Below are positions 42,686 to 54,930 of a stretch of DNA of 64,000 nucleotides, in pieces. The DNA is taken from assembly GCA_964019415.1 (NCBI GenBank), contig OZ025879.1:2168310-2232309 (forward strand), written 5' to 3'. The position numbers were made by a program, and so were the translations under genes. The DNA comes from Ianthella basta (taxonomy: Eukaryota > Porifera > Demospongiae > Verongiida > Ianthellidae). Below the pieces are notes generated by a model that was not told the origin of the DNA, searched no databases, and was given only the letters and a program-made list of their open reading frames with translations. How positions within the stretch are numbered: position 1 is the first letter of the stretch; each line of letters opens with the position of its first letter.

Positions 42686-45600
42686 TCATAGTTTACTTGT
42701 GGTGTGGGATTGCTGCTGGACCATTGACTGATACTCCTCAATAAACCGCCGTGCAGCAGGTTGCAGCACCGTGTCCAACAAGGAGTAGTCTGACACACTG
42801 TGAAACACCATTCTCTGAATGTTGCGTGACATTCCTTCCAGCTCCTTGTAGCTGAGTGGCTCGCGAATTTCATACTCATAGACCATGTTGTCTGCTTTCT
42901 TCAGAGTAACTCTCCCTCTTGCCTCCTTCCCCTGGCACTGTAGCTCCACACCCACTGGCACTACCATGTCCGCATTATATTCACTTGGATACAAGTCGTC
43001 AGATGGGAGCAAGGACTGCATGGAATAGGGACACAGTGTATCATCATCAATATGTGTTTAAGTTACTAGGAGAAGAGTAGTGTACATGAAGAGAATAGGA
43101 GGGCATGCATGATTGTATAATGTGCTAATGAATGACATTGTGCAAGTCATGCCATATCTTCATGGTTTGTTGTATTGACAATTTGGGTGGTGAATTTGGA
43201 ATACTGAATATTTAATAATCGGATTGAGCTCCTTCCAGCCGTATTTGCTCCAGCAACTATCTAAAACTGCTTTCTCTCTCACTGTATAGTTTGTGCGAGC
43301 CTCATTGCTGCTAACTGAGACTGCAAATTAGCAGCAATGTTACAATTTGCCTCCCACCCCACCTCTCTATTCCAGCTACAGTACTTAAGGAACAGTTTGG
43401 GATGGTTCTATATAAGTCTCCTGACTACTGAGGTGCCCTTGTTTCAGAGGTAGTCTCATACACATCTCAATAGATATAGGTGGGACAGTAAGCACTGTCC
43501 TCATTACAGAGACGTGTCCTGAATACAGGATGTCTAAGGTGGAGGTATCCACAGCACTCCTCAATACTTTAGCTATCATGTTAACATAACCCAAAGTTCA
43601 GTATGTACTGTACAAGTGCTAAGGGGATGGGAAGGCAGCATACATACTTACAGTTGACAAGAGTTGATACATCAAGGTATGTGCGTGACAAGCTGTACAT
43701 AACACATACATACGTACTGTACAGTGGAGTTCTGTCAGCATTATTGCCCCATGCGATTGTGCAAGGGGTAAAGTGATCAGTTCTGTTGTTGTCGTTGTTG
43801 TCACTGTCGTCGACACAAATTTCGCCATATCTCAACATCAAGGCATCTGCACTACTTGTAAGCGCCCTGTAGGTTGCCACTGGTGAAAAACTGGCTCCAG
43901 CTCCTTCAAATCAATTCAATACCACTGGTGTTTGTAGCATTTGCCAACTAAGTGATGCTTTCTGTTGGGCCACCATTTTTTGCCAGGAATGTAAAATGGT
44001 AGAGCCCAATTAGTAGGCAGCTATATACAGTATATACCTACGCATAGTGGATACGTCGCAGGCAGCTATACTACTTCTTGGTACTGTTTCACACTGTATG
44101 GTCATAGACTGTTCTGCCCAACATATAAAAGAGAAATTCACCACTTACACTACAGTAGAAAACAGTGGGGAATCTAGAGGGGAATCCAGGGATGCAAAGG
44201 AACCTCCTTTTGCTAGAAAGGGTTGGTTCTCCAATACCAGCTTCACAATTTTCGCTATTTGGGTAGCTACTTTAGCTCTCAGCGCTCTGGGCTGCTGAAA
44301 GCCCTTTCTCTATGGCGAAGTAAGCTATTGGGCAGAAAGCTTGCTTGGCTTCAGCACTGCCTTATTGGCTAAGGAAAGACATGACCGTGCAATACTTTCA
44401 ACATGGTGTAGGTGTAGCTATATGTATATGTGCATGCAAGTGCATGACAGTGGCCAACGTCAGTGCAAACAAGATCAGCACTATACCCAGGCAGTGTCAC
44501 CCAGCTGCAATCACCCAAATGGTGATGAATGGTCTGCGTTGTCCACTGGGCGATGCGACATGGAGCAAGCACGGCCGAAGGCCGCGCTTGCTCGTATACA
44601 CTTAATGCTTTCATTCCTATCTCCTTGTTTACACTTTTGCTTCTATAGTGATATTTATAGCTATCCTGCGCGGGTATGTACTCTATGAGTACTCTAGTAT
44701 TATAGGGAGTCATGCTAATACATAAAAGAGAAGCACATCTATACCTGCTACTGTGGAAAGATACAATTGCATGTTGGTGTCAATAACTTCATCCAGGATA
44801 TTCACTCCTACTTTAGGCATTAGGCTGCTACAGTACCTAGTCAGCCTGCTGCTAGTACAGTATATAGGCAAGAGAGGATAAATGGTGATCACCGGTTAAT
44901 TTATGCAGCTTAGTAGCCAAGCCTCCAGCCCCCGACAGAGTGTAGGCGCCGAATTGGTTCACGGCTGTAAGGCTACTTTTATCATAGCCTGTCTGATGTG
45001 AGGGCAAAAGTTCAGAGGTGAGCTGTGGGTTGAATGACATTTGCGACGACCATTTTGTGAGCTGCTGTAGACAGCATCAAGTGCAATACAAGGTTGAAGT
45101 AAGAAGGCAACTAACCACAATCTTCTCATCAGTCAAGATCCTAACTGGCAGCATTCTCTGTGGGGGTGAAGCAAGAAAGCTGTGCTGTGCAAAGGAGTGC
45201 AGGCAAGGGAGGGAGGGGAAGAGGTGGAGGAAGGTTGTCATGTAGTACTGTGGGGGAGGGAGGGTCATCTCCTTGGTATCAAACCTGGCAAGAGCATCAG
45301 GTAGGGACACCCACTGCACGGGAAGGGGAAGGGGAGAACAAGGAAATCATATGTAACATGCTGCTAGATCCAAAGGGTATAATGCTGCCATCAATGGAGT
45401 AACTATTACATGCAACATATACGTATATTGAACACATGTGCAATGTTGTATCTGTACTCAAAATATGTAGGAGGCAAATTGCCACATATGAAATGAAACT
45501 TACATAGATCAAAGGAATGAATTTTAATGAGTACCATGCATACAAACCGTACATTGCAACTGGCTGGCCATTAATTGGACATATAGTTGGCAAAGAACAC

Positions 45601-48600
45601 AGGAAGTAATTTGTTAATACTGTCCATTTCCTGTGTTCTAGTATGGTCCCAAGATGAACTTCCTGTTACACATGTACACAGCATATAGTGAGTGGGAGCC
45701 ATCAGAGTTGATCTGTTCTACATGTGTACCCTGAGGGACATGCTGCCTACAGGCATGTATTCTGACATGTACAACAGGATACATCTAAATTTGGTGCCCA
45801 AGGCATTGCAAAAGACATCCACTGCAGTAGCACAGTGCATCCGCAAAATGGCACTCACTTATAGTGTCACTGTCAAAATTAGACATTCACAGTATCCCAA
45901 ATTTGACTTTGCACTGTTACAAACTTGACATTCGTATTCTCACAATTCAATGTTCATAGTGCCACAAACTTGACATCGTAGTATCATTTGTAGTGCCACA
46001 AATTCAACCTCTGTAGTGTCACAAATTGACTTATACACTATCTTCACTCCCTTGCATTCTCTAAGCATAGCTTGAGCTTCACTTCCCTTACATCACCACA
46101 CCAACAGCTAGAGGAAGTAGAACCATACACATCTTTAAGAGTATGTCAACGACACTCCCAACCCAACAGCAGTGCTTCCTTGGAACGCCCGGAGGTGCCT
46201 CAGTTAGTTCCAATTCATACACAAATGCAGTCACCAAGCTCCCACCAACACCAGTCATGAGATCATTGTATGAGGACATATTGCTGGCTTTTGGGGCTGC
46301 AAAACAATGCATGCTATGTGAACAGTGCGGGGGATGGGGAGCCATAGTGTGAGACACACAGTATATACAGGTATACCTGAGTCTTGCCATGACACAAAGC
46401 ACTAGATTCTCCAAAATCATGTACAGCGTGTGTGCATGTGTGCATACGCATACACCATAACAGTGAAACTTCTCAATTCAGGACATGTTTGGGAGAGCTT
46501 GGAAAGGACCCAAGTGTCTTGAATGAGAAAGCTGTCCACAATTCAGATGTACTTTGTACACATCATTCTGTGTAGCTGGGACAGTAAGCACTGTCGGTCC
46601 TCATTAGATGGGTGTCTGAATTCAGGGGCTCCACTATCTATCCCATGTACAAACACAAGATGTTACATACTGTATATGAGCATGTACTGTGGTGTGCTGG
46701 TTATGGTGTATAGGTACATGTGACTACTCCCTACACTTCTCTGCTCATTCTTTCCTGCATGATAATGCTACAGGAGTTTACAACAAACACAGCTAAACAT
46801 AGACATCACATTTACCATGTTTAGCAATCTGAATGGCTAGACAAACTGATAACAACATCTTCATGTTCAGATAAGGCAATGTCTACTGAGTACAAAACAC
46901 AGTGCCGCTGTGCATGACCCCTGCATGATCACTGAAGCCACAAGGCGGCACGGCTGATTTAGGGAACATGTGATGACTTTTACCAAAACAGGTCACACAA
47001 TGTGCAGGTTCATGCACTGGGGTTACCTACTGTACGTAGTACACATACAAGTACTGTATGCAAGTGGCAAACATGTCAAGTAAGGGGCATAATTTAGATT
47101 CAAACACCACCAAATGCACACACACACACTAACAACACAGAATACACATGTTTACACACATTCAATCATACAATTGTGTACACATCACTCACATTGTACT
47201 ATAATATATTATGTATATGAACATGACATACGATATGATGCATACACACAACACACTGTCATACATAGAGAATCATGTACTAAACACAACAACCAGGAAC
47301 CATACACACACACACAACACAGACATAGACACACAGCAGAGCTAATCCCACACAAAGAATGCTACGCATGTAACAGCAGAACAGGGCACACACCTGGGTC
47401 GAGGAGATCTCCTCATGGTCAGCGGAAGGCTCCTGCTTCTCTTCAGTACAGCAGAGGTAGAACACAGTGTCATAGCGGCGATGGAGGTTCTCTGGAGTCA
47501 ACCAGTCAGACCACTCAACCAAGGACCATATGTCTGGGACACACCTCAACTCTCTACAGCAGCCAACCAGATAACACACAGAACAGCAAACAGAATAGCA
47601 TACGGTACAGTAGGCCAGCATAGCTACAGAGTAGCATAGTAACAGAGCAGCATAGCTACAAAGTAGAGTAGGAACAGAGCCGCATAACATACAGTAGCTA
47701 CACAGTAGCATAGCAACAGAGCAGCATACGTACGTAGCTATAGAGTAGCATAGCAACAGAGCAGCATACGTAGCTACAGAGTAGCATAGCAACAGAGCAG
47801 CATACGTAGCTACAGAGTAGCATAGCAACAGAGCAGCATACGCAGCTACAGAGTAGCATAGCAACAGAGAAGCATAGCAACATAGCAGCATAGCAACTCC
47901 CTCCCCCCCCCTCTCTCTCCCTCTCCTATTCACTCTCCATTCAAATATGCTTCCAAACATAATCTACACCACCAACATTGGTGCCCTTCTCATGACAACC
48001 CTGTGGCGCCGCATTGATAACTTGTTAACTGCTGTCCATACAATAACAAGATTATCGCATCTAGCAAGTCACGTTGTGCCATCTCGTCATTTACCCCCCC
48101 CCCACATCACATTGGTATCATTCCACAATTTTCAGCAGATCTGAATACAGGACTACCATATACACTTTAACTTTTGCGGGTTAAACTTTCGTGGTTCACG
48201 AGTTTTTGGAATTGCTTTTAAATTTTGCAGTTGCAGAGTCTCAGGCAGGATAGCTAAAGCCTTGTGTAAGTTTTCGCGGGGTGAAACTTTCACGGATGAT
48301 TGCTGATCTGTGAAACCGTGAAAGTTTAACCCTGCGAATGTTGAAGTGCATATGGTATCTCTTGCATGGAAGGAGTATATGCGGTATGTGTCTCTTTCCT
48401 ACTCTGAGGATCAAGCTGGTGAGGTAACACTGCTCTCTTCCTCTGGAGTGAGGCTTCTCCCTATGCAAACTATGTAACATGACCCTAGCACCACACAGTG
48501 GACTATGGTATGGACACTATACACAGTGGGGCCTATACAGTGCCATCAACAACAAATATACATACATACAGGAACATGATGCTTATTTGACATTACAGTA

Positions 48601-51600
48601 CCTCTACAGCCATCCAAATGCAAGAACCAATGAGCTGTGATGTCACCACACGGACACACGGACACACAGACACACATCCTGAGTGCCTTAGAAACAGGCC
48701 ACATATATTACAGGTAAAGGTGATGTTACCATGGTGACAACTGACATGGACAAATGGAAAATAGGCAACACATGACTTCTCTGCTGAGTGGATAAATGAT
48801 GTTATGAGAACAAGTTTATAAATAGTAACAACAAATGCCAAATAAGGAGGTGCTATATATACAACATAATCATGGGGCAACCATCTGACCTGCACATGGT
48901 AATGAAGTCAAATGCGTTGTCATGGACACACTTGCGCCACCTCTCTGCCGCATCCTTCTCCAGTACCTTCAGCGCAGGCCTTACAGTGCCAGCAGTATTC
49001 TCTCCATGTATCTCAGCCATCTTCCCTGCATCCCTCATCAAAAGAATGCCAGATTCTTCGAAAGTTTCTCGAATGGCATTTATCCTAAGAGCTACCTCAC
49101 CAGGAATACCTCCTGGTGATAAAGACAAGTATATGGGTAGCCGCTCTCTGCTGCTGCTTTTGAACCACCCCATCATGTCAGAGACAGACTGTCTGGCTAG
49201 GGTGTGGTAGAGCTCCGCCCATTGCTGGGATTGGTCAGCTTCATCCAGCTTACCACCTGGAAAAACATGGGTGTCACCCTATACAGGTAGTGTGGTGTGT
49301 GGGGTGCATTGAGCGGGACAGTGTGTGCATGGAGGGGGTGTGTGGCACGTGTGTGTGTTGTGTTGATGGGTGCATGAGGCATGCAGGTGGTCATCAGAGA
49401 AGAAACAGAACACCCTCATATCAAATGCACTATGTAAATTAACACAAAGTCAGAGGTAAATAATTAATTGCACCATTCAATGAGTTGCTGGGTTACTAAT
49501 AGATATAGTTGGCACACACTGAGTGGTGCACCCATATAAGGGCATGGTACTCCTAAATGAAATCAGAGTCACACAATTTCAGTCAAGCCAGTTTCACAAC
49601 TGTCCCTTTTAGTTATTACAGACATTTCAACCACACAGGACAAGGCACCCTCTGCAGAGGGATAGCCACTAAGACAATCCACATGAACACTGGACATTCA
49701 ATGTACTATACAAATGAAGGCAGAAGTGCAATACCGTATATATATTAGGTGTGAAACGCTCTATTCATACCGGTATAATAGTACAATTAAACAACAATGA
49801 TGATGGGCACACCTGTGCTCAGTTCAAATGCACGATAACTGTGACATTTCATTTGTAAGATAAGTTACACTATGTACTAGCAGTGTTAGTAGCAGTGTTA
49901 CAGTGAGGACAATCGGGCTTCAACAGCTTCAACAGCCAGCCTCACTGTGTCACCGTCACACTGCTACCAATGTACCAGGCTGGCAAGTGTACAAAACTTT
50001 TCACTGATTAACACAATGCAGACCTCATGGGGGAATGTTGCTAGAAGCCCCTTCAACATCATTTCAGTCCACTGAACATGTGTCATGTATACAATGGGTA
50101 GTATGTACTGTACTCTAAGCTCAGTGAGTCATGGTAGGACATGCATTTCCACTTTTCCCCTGTTATCATTGCAACACCTCATAACAAGGAAGTTTAGAAA
50201 TGTAAGCGTACGTATGCATACATGGAAACAGGTATATGACTTTACGTGCTCAAAATAGTTGCACACTGCTTCCCCTTAGTGCATGCCCACTGTACACACA
50301 ACAGTGTAATGAGGAGATTACTGTAACGAAGCTTGGTGGATACCACGGGGGATACCATAGGGGATACCATAGGGGATACCCTGGGGGATACCAAGGACTT
50401 CCAGGCTCCCTTGTGTAATGAAGGGTTAGTGGATGTTTGAGTGCATGTTATGATGACTGAGGAGAAAAAGGGAGGAGAAGATGGTTGTAAATTGCTCACT
50501 CTATTTCATACACCTTTAGCACCATTAGGGACAGACCCAGGTGTCCCGATCAGAGAGGCTTCCTCATTTCAGAGGTAATTTTGCACACATCCCGTGCACA
50601 TAGCTGGGAGACAGTAGGCACTGTCCTCATTAGAGAGGTGTCCTTATTTCAGAGGTGATTATACTAGTGTACTCCCAATCACCCATTATGATGACTATAC
50701 TGTACGTACTGTAAGTAGGTCTATTTGCAGGTGATGCCGACAGCCCCATCCATTGCCTATTATGGTCAATACAAGCAGCTGCTGTCCCACTCTCAAACCA
50801 TCAGCTCCACTGGAGATAGGATTGATGCATGTTGTCACTACAAGCCCTATACTTTGGGAATCCTTCCAATTGTACGCATCAAGCTGTTGGGCAACAGCAT
50901 TCATTCATGATGTGTACACAGCTGGGAGGCTAGACACTGAAAGAGCACAACACATTGTTGTACTCTATGCGAGCATGATGACAGTGAAAATGGTCGAAGC
51001 AGGTCAATAGATGTGACCATAACAAGAATGAGGCATACGTCACAAGTGTACTTTGTCATTAATCCCATCGTGTATGCACCATAACACCGACACAATAAAG
51101 TTGATAGCCTTATTGAAAATGCACGTTAAAATGAATAATACAAATTCTATTTAGTATTGTATAGAATGAGGTCCTGGTGTGATAAAGGCGGCCGCTGACT
51201 AGATAGGAACGTGCACACATGGATAGAGTGAAAGAATAGAAATTAATCAAGGGACTTCACTGAACGATGATGCAACACTTGGGGAAATATGTATTTTAAT
51301 GGTAATATCACATGAAGCCATGCAACAATCAATTTGGTTACATTGCGTTCATGTCACATGATTCATTAGACAACAAATAAATCCAGATATGGAGTGTTCA
51401 GTGCATCAAGTAACACAGTTATCTCTTCCTGTGTATGCAAACACTATGAATATTGTTACCACACTATTATAGCAAAGTAGCCATGCCTATAATAGGAAGT
51501 GATATAGAGATAACCTCAATTTGACCCACATTAACCCTTTGATGTTTGTTATCTAATGAATTGACCATGTAAAACAATGGGAGGGTTTCATCCAGCATCT

Positions 51601-52570
51601 GCAGGGACCAGTGGACAAATGACTCAAATGGGACATGCTGCTGGATAGATGACCTTCTCAAGCCCAAGTCATATCCTGACAGTGAACAAGGTTCTATCCA
51701 TGGAATCTATCAAGAAGCCTTATCAGAGATCCTCCCAGTGATTCTGTTGCAGGTACACTTGCCTTAGTCATGTGCTCATATCTCCTAGATTGCAAGGGCA
51801 TCTGGTCACTGGGTCAAGGGAGTTCCTCTGAAAGGCCAATTATTAAAGGAAATTTTGTACACCAGGCTACATCCCATCGCCAGCTGAGCGATACAATATA
51901 AAACAACACTTTAACCACGCCACTAAAGCATACACTAAAGCAACACATACAGACATAAAGCGTAACACAACATTGTGTATTGTCAGTAATGTTTGGCTGA
52001 GTTTGCAGACGGACTCACAGTCCACTCTGTACAATGGATATGCATTGGATGAAGTCTTCCAGATGTTCTGTAATCTTTCTGGCTTAAACTAACGCAGTGG
52101 CAAGAACATTACACTCATTCCACACCACATACTGTTCCTCACATATCTCACACTGTTCTGGTGTAAGTGTCTGGACATGGAGAAGGCTCTGGTGTGTTAG
52201 ACTATTCCTTGCACTAATTGTGAGTCTGCACGAGCTCGAGAATATCTAAATATATAGTACCAGCGCACATGGCCAAGGATGCAAATTGAGTGCAAACCCA
52301 CACGCCGCATTGACTACATCCAGGCCAAAATGCCTAGGGGTGTGTGGCGTTGTTGTTGCTAACCATGAACTCAGACTGGACGCTCCTTCGGACGTACAAA
52401 ACTTCAATGTCATCCTTATGGGCTGGCTCCTTTGAGTTGGGGAGTAGCGGCCCAGGCTTCAGAAGACTACCAGACGACTGCGGCACACTGTCTCCAGCCA
52501 AAGCGTATCTGCAGTTCTTAGCGTGAGCGAGTATCAAGCCCGCCGAGTTCTTCCACAGCCTGCCAGCCAT
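42686..52570 (-). CDS. NUDT19: Peroxisomal Nudix hydrolase NUDT19 (5 exons)
   Basis: Known role: coenzyme A / acyl-CoA diphosphatase of peroxisomes. Exons on the minus strand: 52570-52364, 49278-48890, 47553-47394, 45313-45116, 43015-42686. Phases close, giving 427 residues (human 375). Exon 1 has the first strand, SAGLILAH and EVLYVRRS. Exon 2 has HVFPGGKLDEAD (about 73-84) and the Nudix signature with R139-E140, E143-E144 and G146 in INAIRETFEESGILL. Exon 3 has CVPDIWSLVEWSDWLTP and RRYDTVFYLCC. Exon 4 has MTLPPPQYY. Exon 5 has LLPSDDLYP. The C terminus is SKL, a textbook PTS1. The spacing before RExxEE is one residue longer than the general Nudix box, as in the human protein. Introns hold MITEs and minisatellites. 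Confidence 0.95.
43390..43531. mobile_element. MITE family B, copy (NUDT19 intron 4)
   Basis: Body landmarks shared with 46461-46636 and 50523-50661: gaggtgcccttgtttcagagg, gggacagtaagcactgtcct and gtgtcctgaatacagg. The ends are degraded. Confidence 0.65.
44250..44600 (-). repeat. Dispersed repeat R, copy 2 (inverted)
   Basis: Reverse complement of the 23342-23695 repeat. Its right end carries a GC-rich palindrome, gagcaagcacggccgaaggc against cgcgcttgctc, which is partly preserved in copy 1. In NUDT19 intron 4. Confidence 0.8.
45850..46035. repeat. Degenerate agtgccacaaacttgacat repeats
   Basis: Five to seven diverged units of about 30 bp (tagtgccacaaattcaac, cagtatcccaaatttgac and similar) in NUDT19 intron 3. 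Confidence 0.7.
46461..46636. mobile_element. MITE family B, best copy
   Basis: Left end CAGTGAAACTTCTCAATTC and right end tgaattcaggggctccacta form an imperfect terminal inverted repeat. The body holds ctgggacagtaagcactgtc. About 176 bp, non-coding, in NUDT19 intron 3. CAGTGRAAC ends suggest a pogo/mariner relative distinct from family A. Confidence 0.7.
47640..47890. repeat. 36-bp minisatellite, NUDT19 intron 2
   Basis: Six or so copies of gtagctacagagtagcatag plus caacagagcagcatac. The array opens Cys/Leu-rich frames on the minus strand that are not genes. Confidence 0.9.
48154..48357. mobile_element. MITE with TACCATATrCACTT termini
   Basis: 204 bp with terminal inverted repeats of about 40 bp (taccatatacactttaactt against aagtgcatatggta, continuing through gggttaaactttcgtgg and ccgtgaaagtttaaccc). 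In NUDT19 intron 2, no ORF. Confidence 0.85.
50335..50395. repeat. 14-bp tandem repeat (gggggataccatag)
   Basis: About five units of a 14-bp motif in NUDT19 intron 1. Confidence 0.85.
50523..50661. mobile_element. MITE family B, third copy
   Basis: Shares gagaggcttcctcatttcagaggtaatt and the central gggagacagtaggcactgtc core with the other two copies. Ends eroded; in NUDT19 intron 1. Confidence 0.6.
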
Positions 52571-52834
52571 TTTGTGGGGAGCCTAGCTAGCTACGCCTAT
52601 TAATGTACGTGTGGACGTCCCAGGTGGTACTCGGCACTACTGTGACATCGGACTTCGTATGTCGAGGCGTGGAGAGCGCGAGAGAGCCAAAGTCCGTTCG
52701 ATTCAGGTCAGTTTCATTAAAATGCGCACACAGGGCACAATAAATACACTTGACAAGACATGCAGAACAAAATGCACAAACAACAGAGGGGGTAAAAAGT
52801 CAGTAACGTCCTTGAGGTGGTCTGTGTAGCAGTA

Positions 52835-53581
52835 TCACCAAGTATCTACCGATTGTCTTCTCTTTGACTCTTTCATTAGCTTCCCGTCCCTCTCGGTCTC
52901 CTTCGTCATTAGGCCCTTCATAAATCTATACATTCTGTCTGTTGCTGTGACCATTGGTGAGCTCCCCATGTGGTCTTCTAAGTAGGGATTGGATCCCAGC
53001 TGTATTAGGAGTCTCGCACAGGCCGTGTAGTGGAGTGTCACTGCACAGTGGAGGGGCGTCACACCGTTGAAGTCACCCTTGTTGAGGTCTGCTCCGGCAG
53101 CCACTAGAGCAACAAGGCACTGTTCGAATTCAGTGGAGTGAAACTTGGGGTCGCTGTGTATGATGAGCCAGTGCAAAGGAGTAAGCCCGTTCTTCATATC
53201 TGTTGTGTTTGGGTCAGCCCCTCTGGAGAGGAGGACGAGGAGGGTCTCTACTTGACAGTACTTTGCTGCTCTGTGCAGCGCTGTGATGAAGTCATAGTCT
53301 GTTACATTTACATCAACACTGCCACTCTCTAAGAGTTGCTCGACTACTGTAACGTTCCCCATCCCGGCTGCCTGGAACAACTGTACTCTCATTCTTGCTT
53401 CGCCTTCTGTGTACTTCTTAAGGGAGAACTTCCTTTTAATTGATGCTGTGGCTGATGTCTTCTTCTTCTTCTTCATACCTTCACAATCACTTGGAGCATA
53501 CGGTCCCATTTCGAGGAGGTTGGAAACAGAGTTCCATTTCTTTGAAGCGCTTCGCTGAATTGATACTTTGATAGTAGCCAT
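52835..53581 (-). CDS. Ankyrin-repeat protein, copy 1 (intronless)
   Basis: Single-exon frame of 248 residues. The N terminus is basic (ATIKVSIQRSASKKW, then KKKKK and IKRKFSLKKY), a plausible nuclear-localisation or lipid-contact region. Residues about 65-225 hold four ankyrin repeats with TALHRAAKYCQVETLLVLLS, GLTPLHWLI and GVTPLHCAV, the middle one stretched by an insertion (HSDPKFHSTEFEQ). The tail is charged. It differs from the inverted copy at 58137 by nine substitutions and one Lys. Function unknown; ankyrin repeats bind proteins. Its stop codon lies 265 bp from the NUDT19 start codon. Confidence 0.85.
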   Translation of the reverse strand: MATIKVSIQRSASKKWNSVSNLLEMGPYAPSDCEGMKKKKKTSATASIKRKFSLKKYTEGEARMRVQLFQAAGMGNVTVVEQLLESGSVDVNVTDYDFITALHRAAKYCQVETLLVLLSRGADPNTTDMKNGLTPLHWLIIHSDPKFHSTEFEQCLVALVAAGADLNKGDFNGVTPLHCAVTLHYTACARLLIQLGSNPYLEDHMGSSPMVTATDRMYRFMKGLMTKETERDGKLMKESKRRQSVDTW

Positions 53582-53651
53582 CCTCAGTGATTCAGGTTTG
53601 CTGCTGTATTGCAGTTGCTGTATATGTAGTCCTCTCAGCTAGTAGCACTCT

Positions 53652-53659
53652 CTTATATA
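53652..53659 (-). promoter_or_regulatory. TATA box, ankyrin copy 1
   Basis: TATATAAG on the minus strand about 70 bp upstream of the start codon, kept in both palindrome arms. Upstream lie two CAGGAAGT-type (ETS-like) motifs near 53,682 and 53,724, also kept in both arms. Confidence 0.55.
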
Positions 53660-53867
53660 CGTAGCAGTCCCTTGCCTATGACAGGAAGTGACAACCCAAC
53701 TATGGCTTCAGGCAGTAGTTGGGCAGGAAGTAATTTGTGATCCTGAGCACTTTTGTGGCTATATAGCCATTAGAGTATGGTAGACTCATTGTCTGACCTT
53801 AAATCATCGGGTGACCAGGTCATGTGTGCATGTGCTAGTGTAACCACAGTGTGTGCATGTAGGTACT

Positions 53868-53997
53868 GTATGTACGTATGTATGTATGTATGTACTGTAT
53901 GTATGTATGTATGTACTGTATGTATGTATGTATGTATGTATGTATGTATGTATGTATGTATTTATGTATGTATGTATGTATGTATGTATGTATGTGC
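53868..53997. repeat. (GTAT)n microsatellite
   Basis: About 30 tetranucleotide units with a few breaks, present in the left palindrome arm and absent from the matching place in the right arm (near 57,880). Confidence 0.95.
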
Positions 53998-54930
53998 GTG
54001 CGTGCATGTAACATGTTCTGTGAAGCAAGTCTTAGTGTCTGCAGATGAATGATGCTTCATCTCATGTCAGAATGCTTCTTCAAACTTGAGGATTTCATGG
54101 TCAGAACATCAGCAGCTGAAATGACTCTAGCGTGCTATCTCCTACTTCCTTCCCCTCTGGTTCTTGGAAAAGAACTGAACCCGTATTACCCAGTGCCAGA
54201 GCATATCAGTGAAAGGCAGTTACATTGTGTCTGTGTGTAGCTGCAGTCACTTAGTCTAACTCCCGTGTTACTCTGACACACCATTGCCATCAGCTGTGAG
54301 AGTTGTGTGCACTACATTAGACCCATTATCGTGTCCATGGTGTTACTTACGATGGCGGTGCATCTAGACAATTAGCCTACAATTATTGGCCTTTTAGTAT
54401 TGACGTCATTTCGTGAGATAACAGCCATAAAATAAAATTGCATGCATGAGCAAGTGTCCTTTGCACTCTAATAGCTTTCTCCCATGTGGTTTGGTAGGAT
54501 AGTGGAAGTGAAAATGGCCGTGCACCTAGTACACACACCCCACTGGACTCCTACAAAGAAGCACAAGTATTGAGCTGGGTGTGCAGGAAGATACAACATA
54601 GTAGTATGAACAGGAGCACAGGAACAAGTAATGGAATCCTGTGGATATCTATTATGCATTAATAAATCCTTCACAGCTGGTGTGTGTGTTCCTGTAGTGC
54701 CAATAGATGAAATACATGTATGGGGATGATCATAATACCATCAATTTACATCAGACTTTATTTGGAAGATATTCGTGCACTGCTGCAAGCCATAGATCTC
54801 CTGCTCAATGGTCACTGAATCTGTTTGTCTATGCAGATAATAGGAAGCCTCTGCTAGTCTGTTCAAGCTATACAACTGGGAATTGTGGGTGAAGACACAG
54901 TAACGCAGGAAGAAAGACCTTCCTTATCAG

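Larger units (their letters stand above)
52755..54930 (-). repeat. Left arm of large inverted duplication
   Basis: Matches the reverse complement of 56590-58965. Identity is highest across the ankyrin gene and roughly 250 bp of its 5' flank. It then continues as a diverged but colinear match through 54,280-54,440 (against 57,265-57,420) and 54,680-54,930 (against 56,590-56,850). This arm alone carries a (GTAT)n insertion. Confidence 0.85.

Noticed and set aside
47280-47960. Minus-strand 226-codon frame with Cys/Leu repeats
   Set aside because: Its central part is NUDT19 exon 3 (47394-47553) and the repetitive part is the 36-bp intronic minisatellite.
52364-53581. Ankyrin copy 1 as a 5' extension or fusion partner of NUDT19
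   Set aside because: Both are on the minus strand and close, but the ankyrin frame has its own ATG, TATA box and stop. The inverted copy has no NUDT19 next to it.
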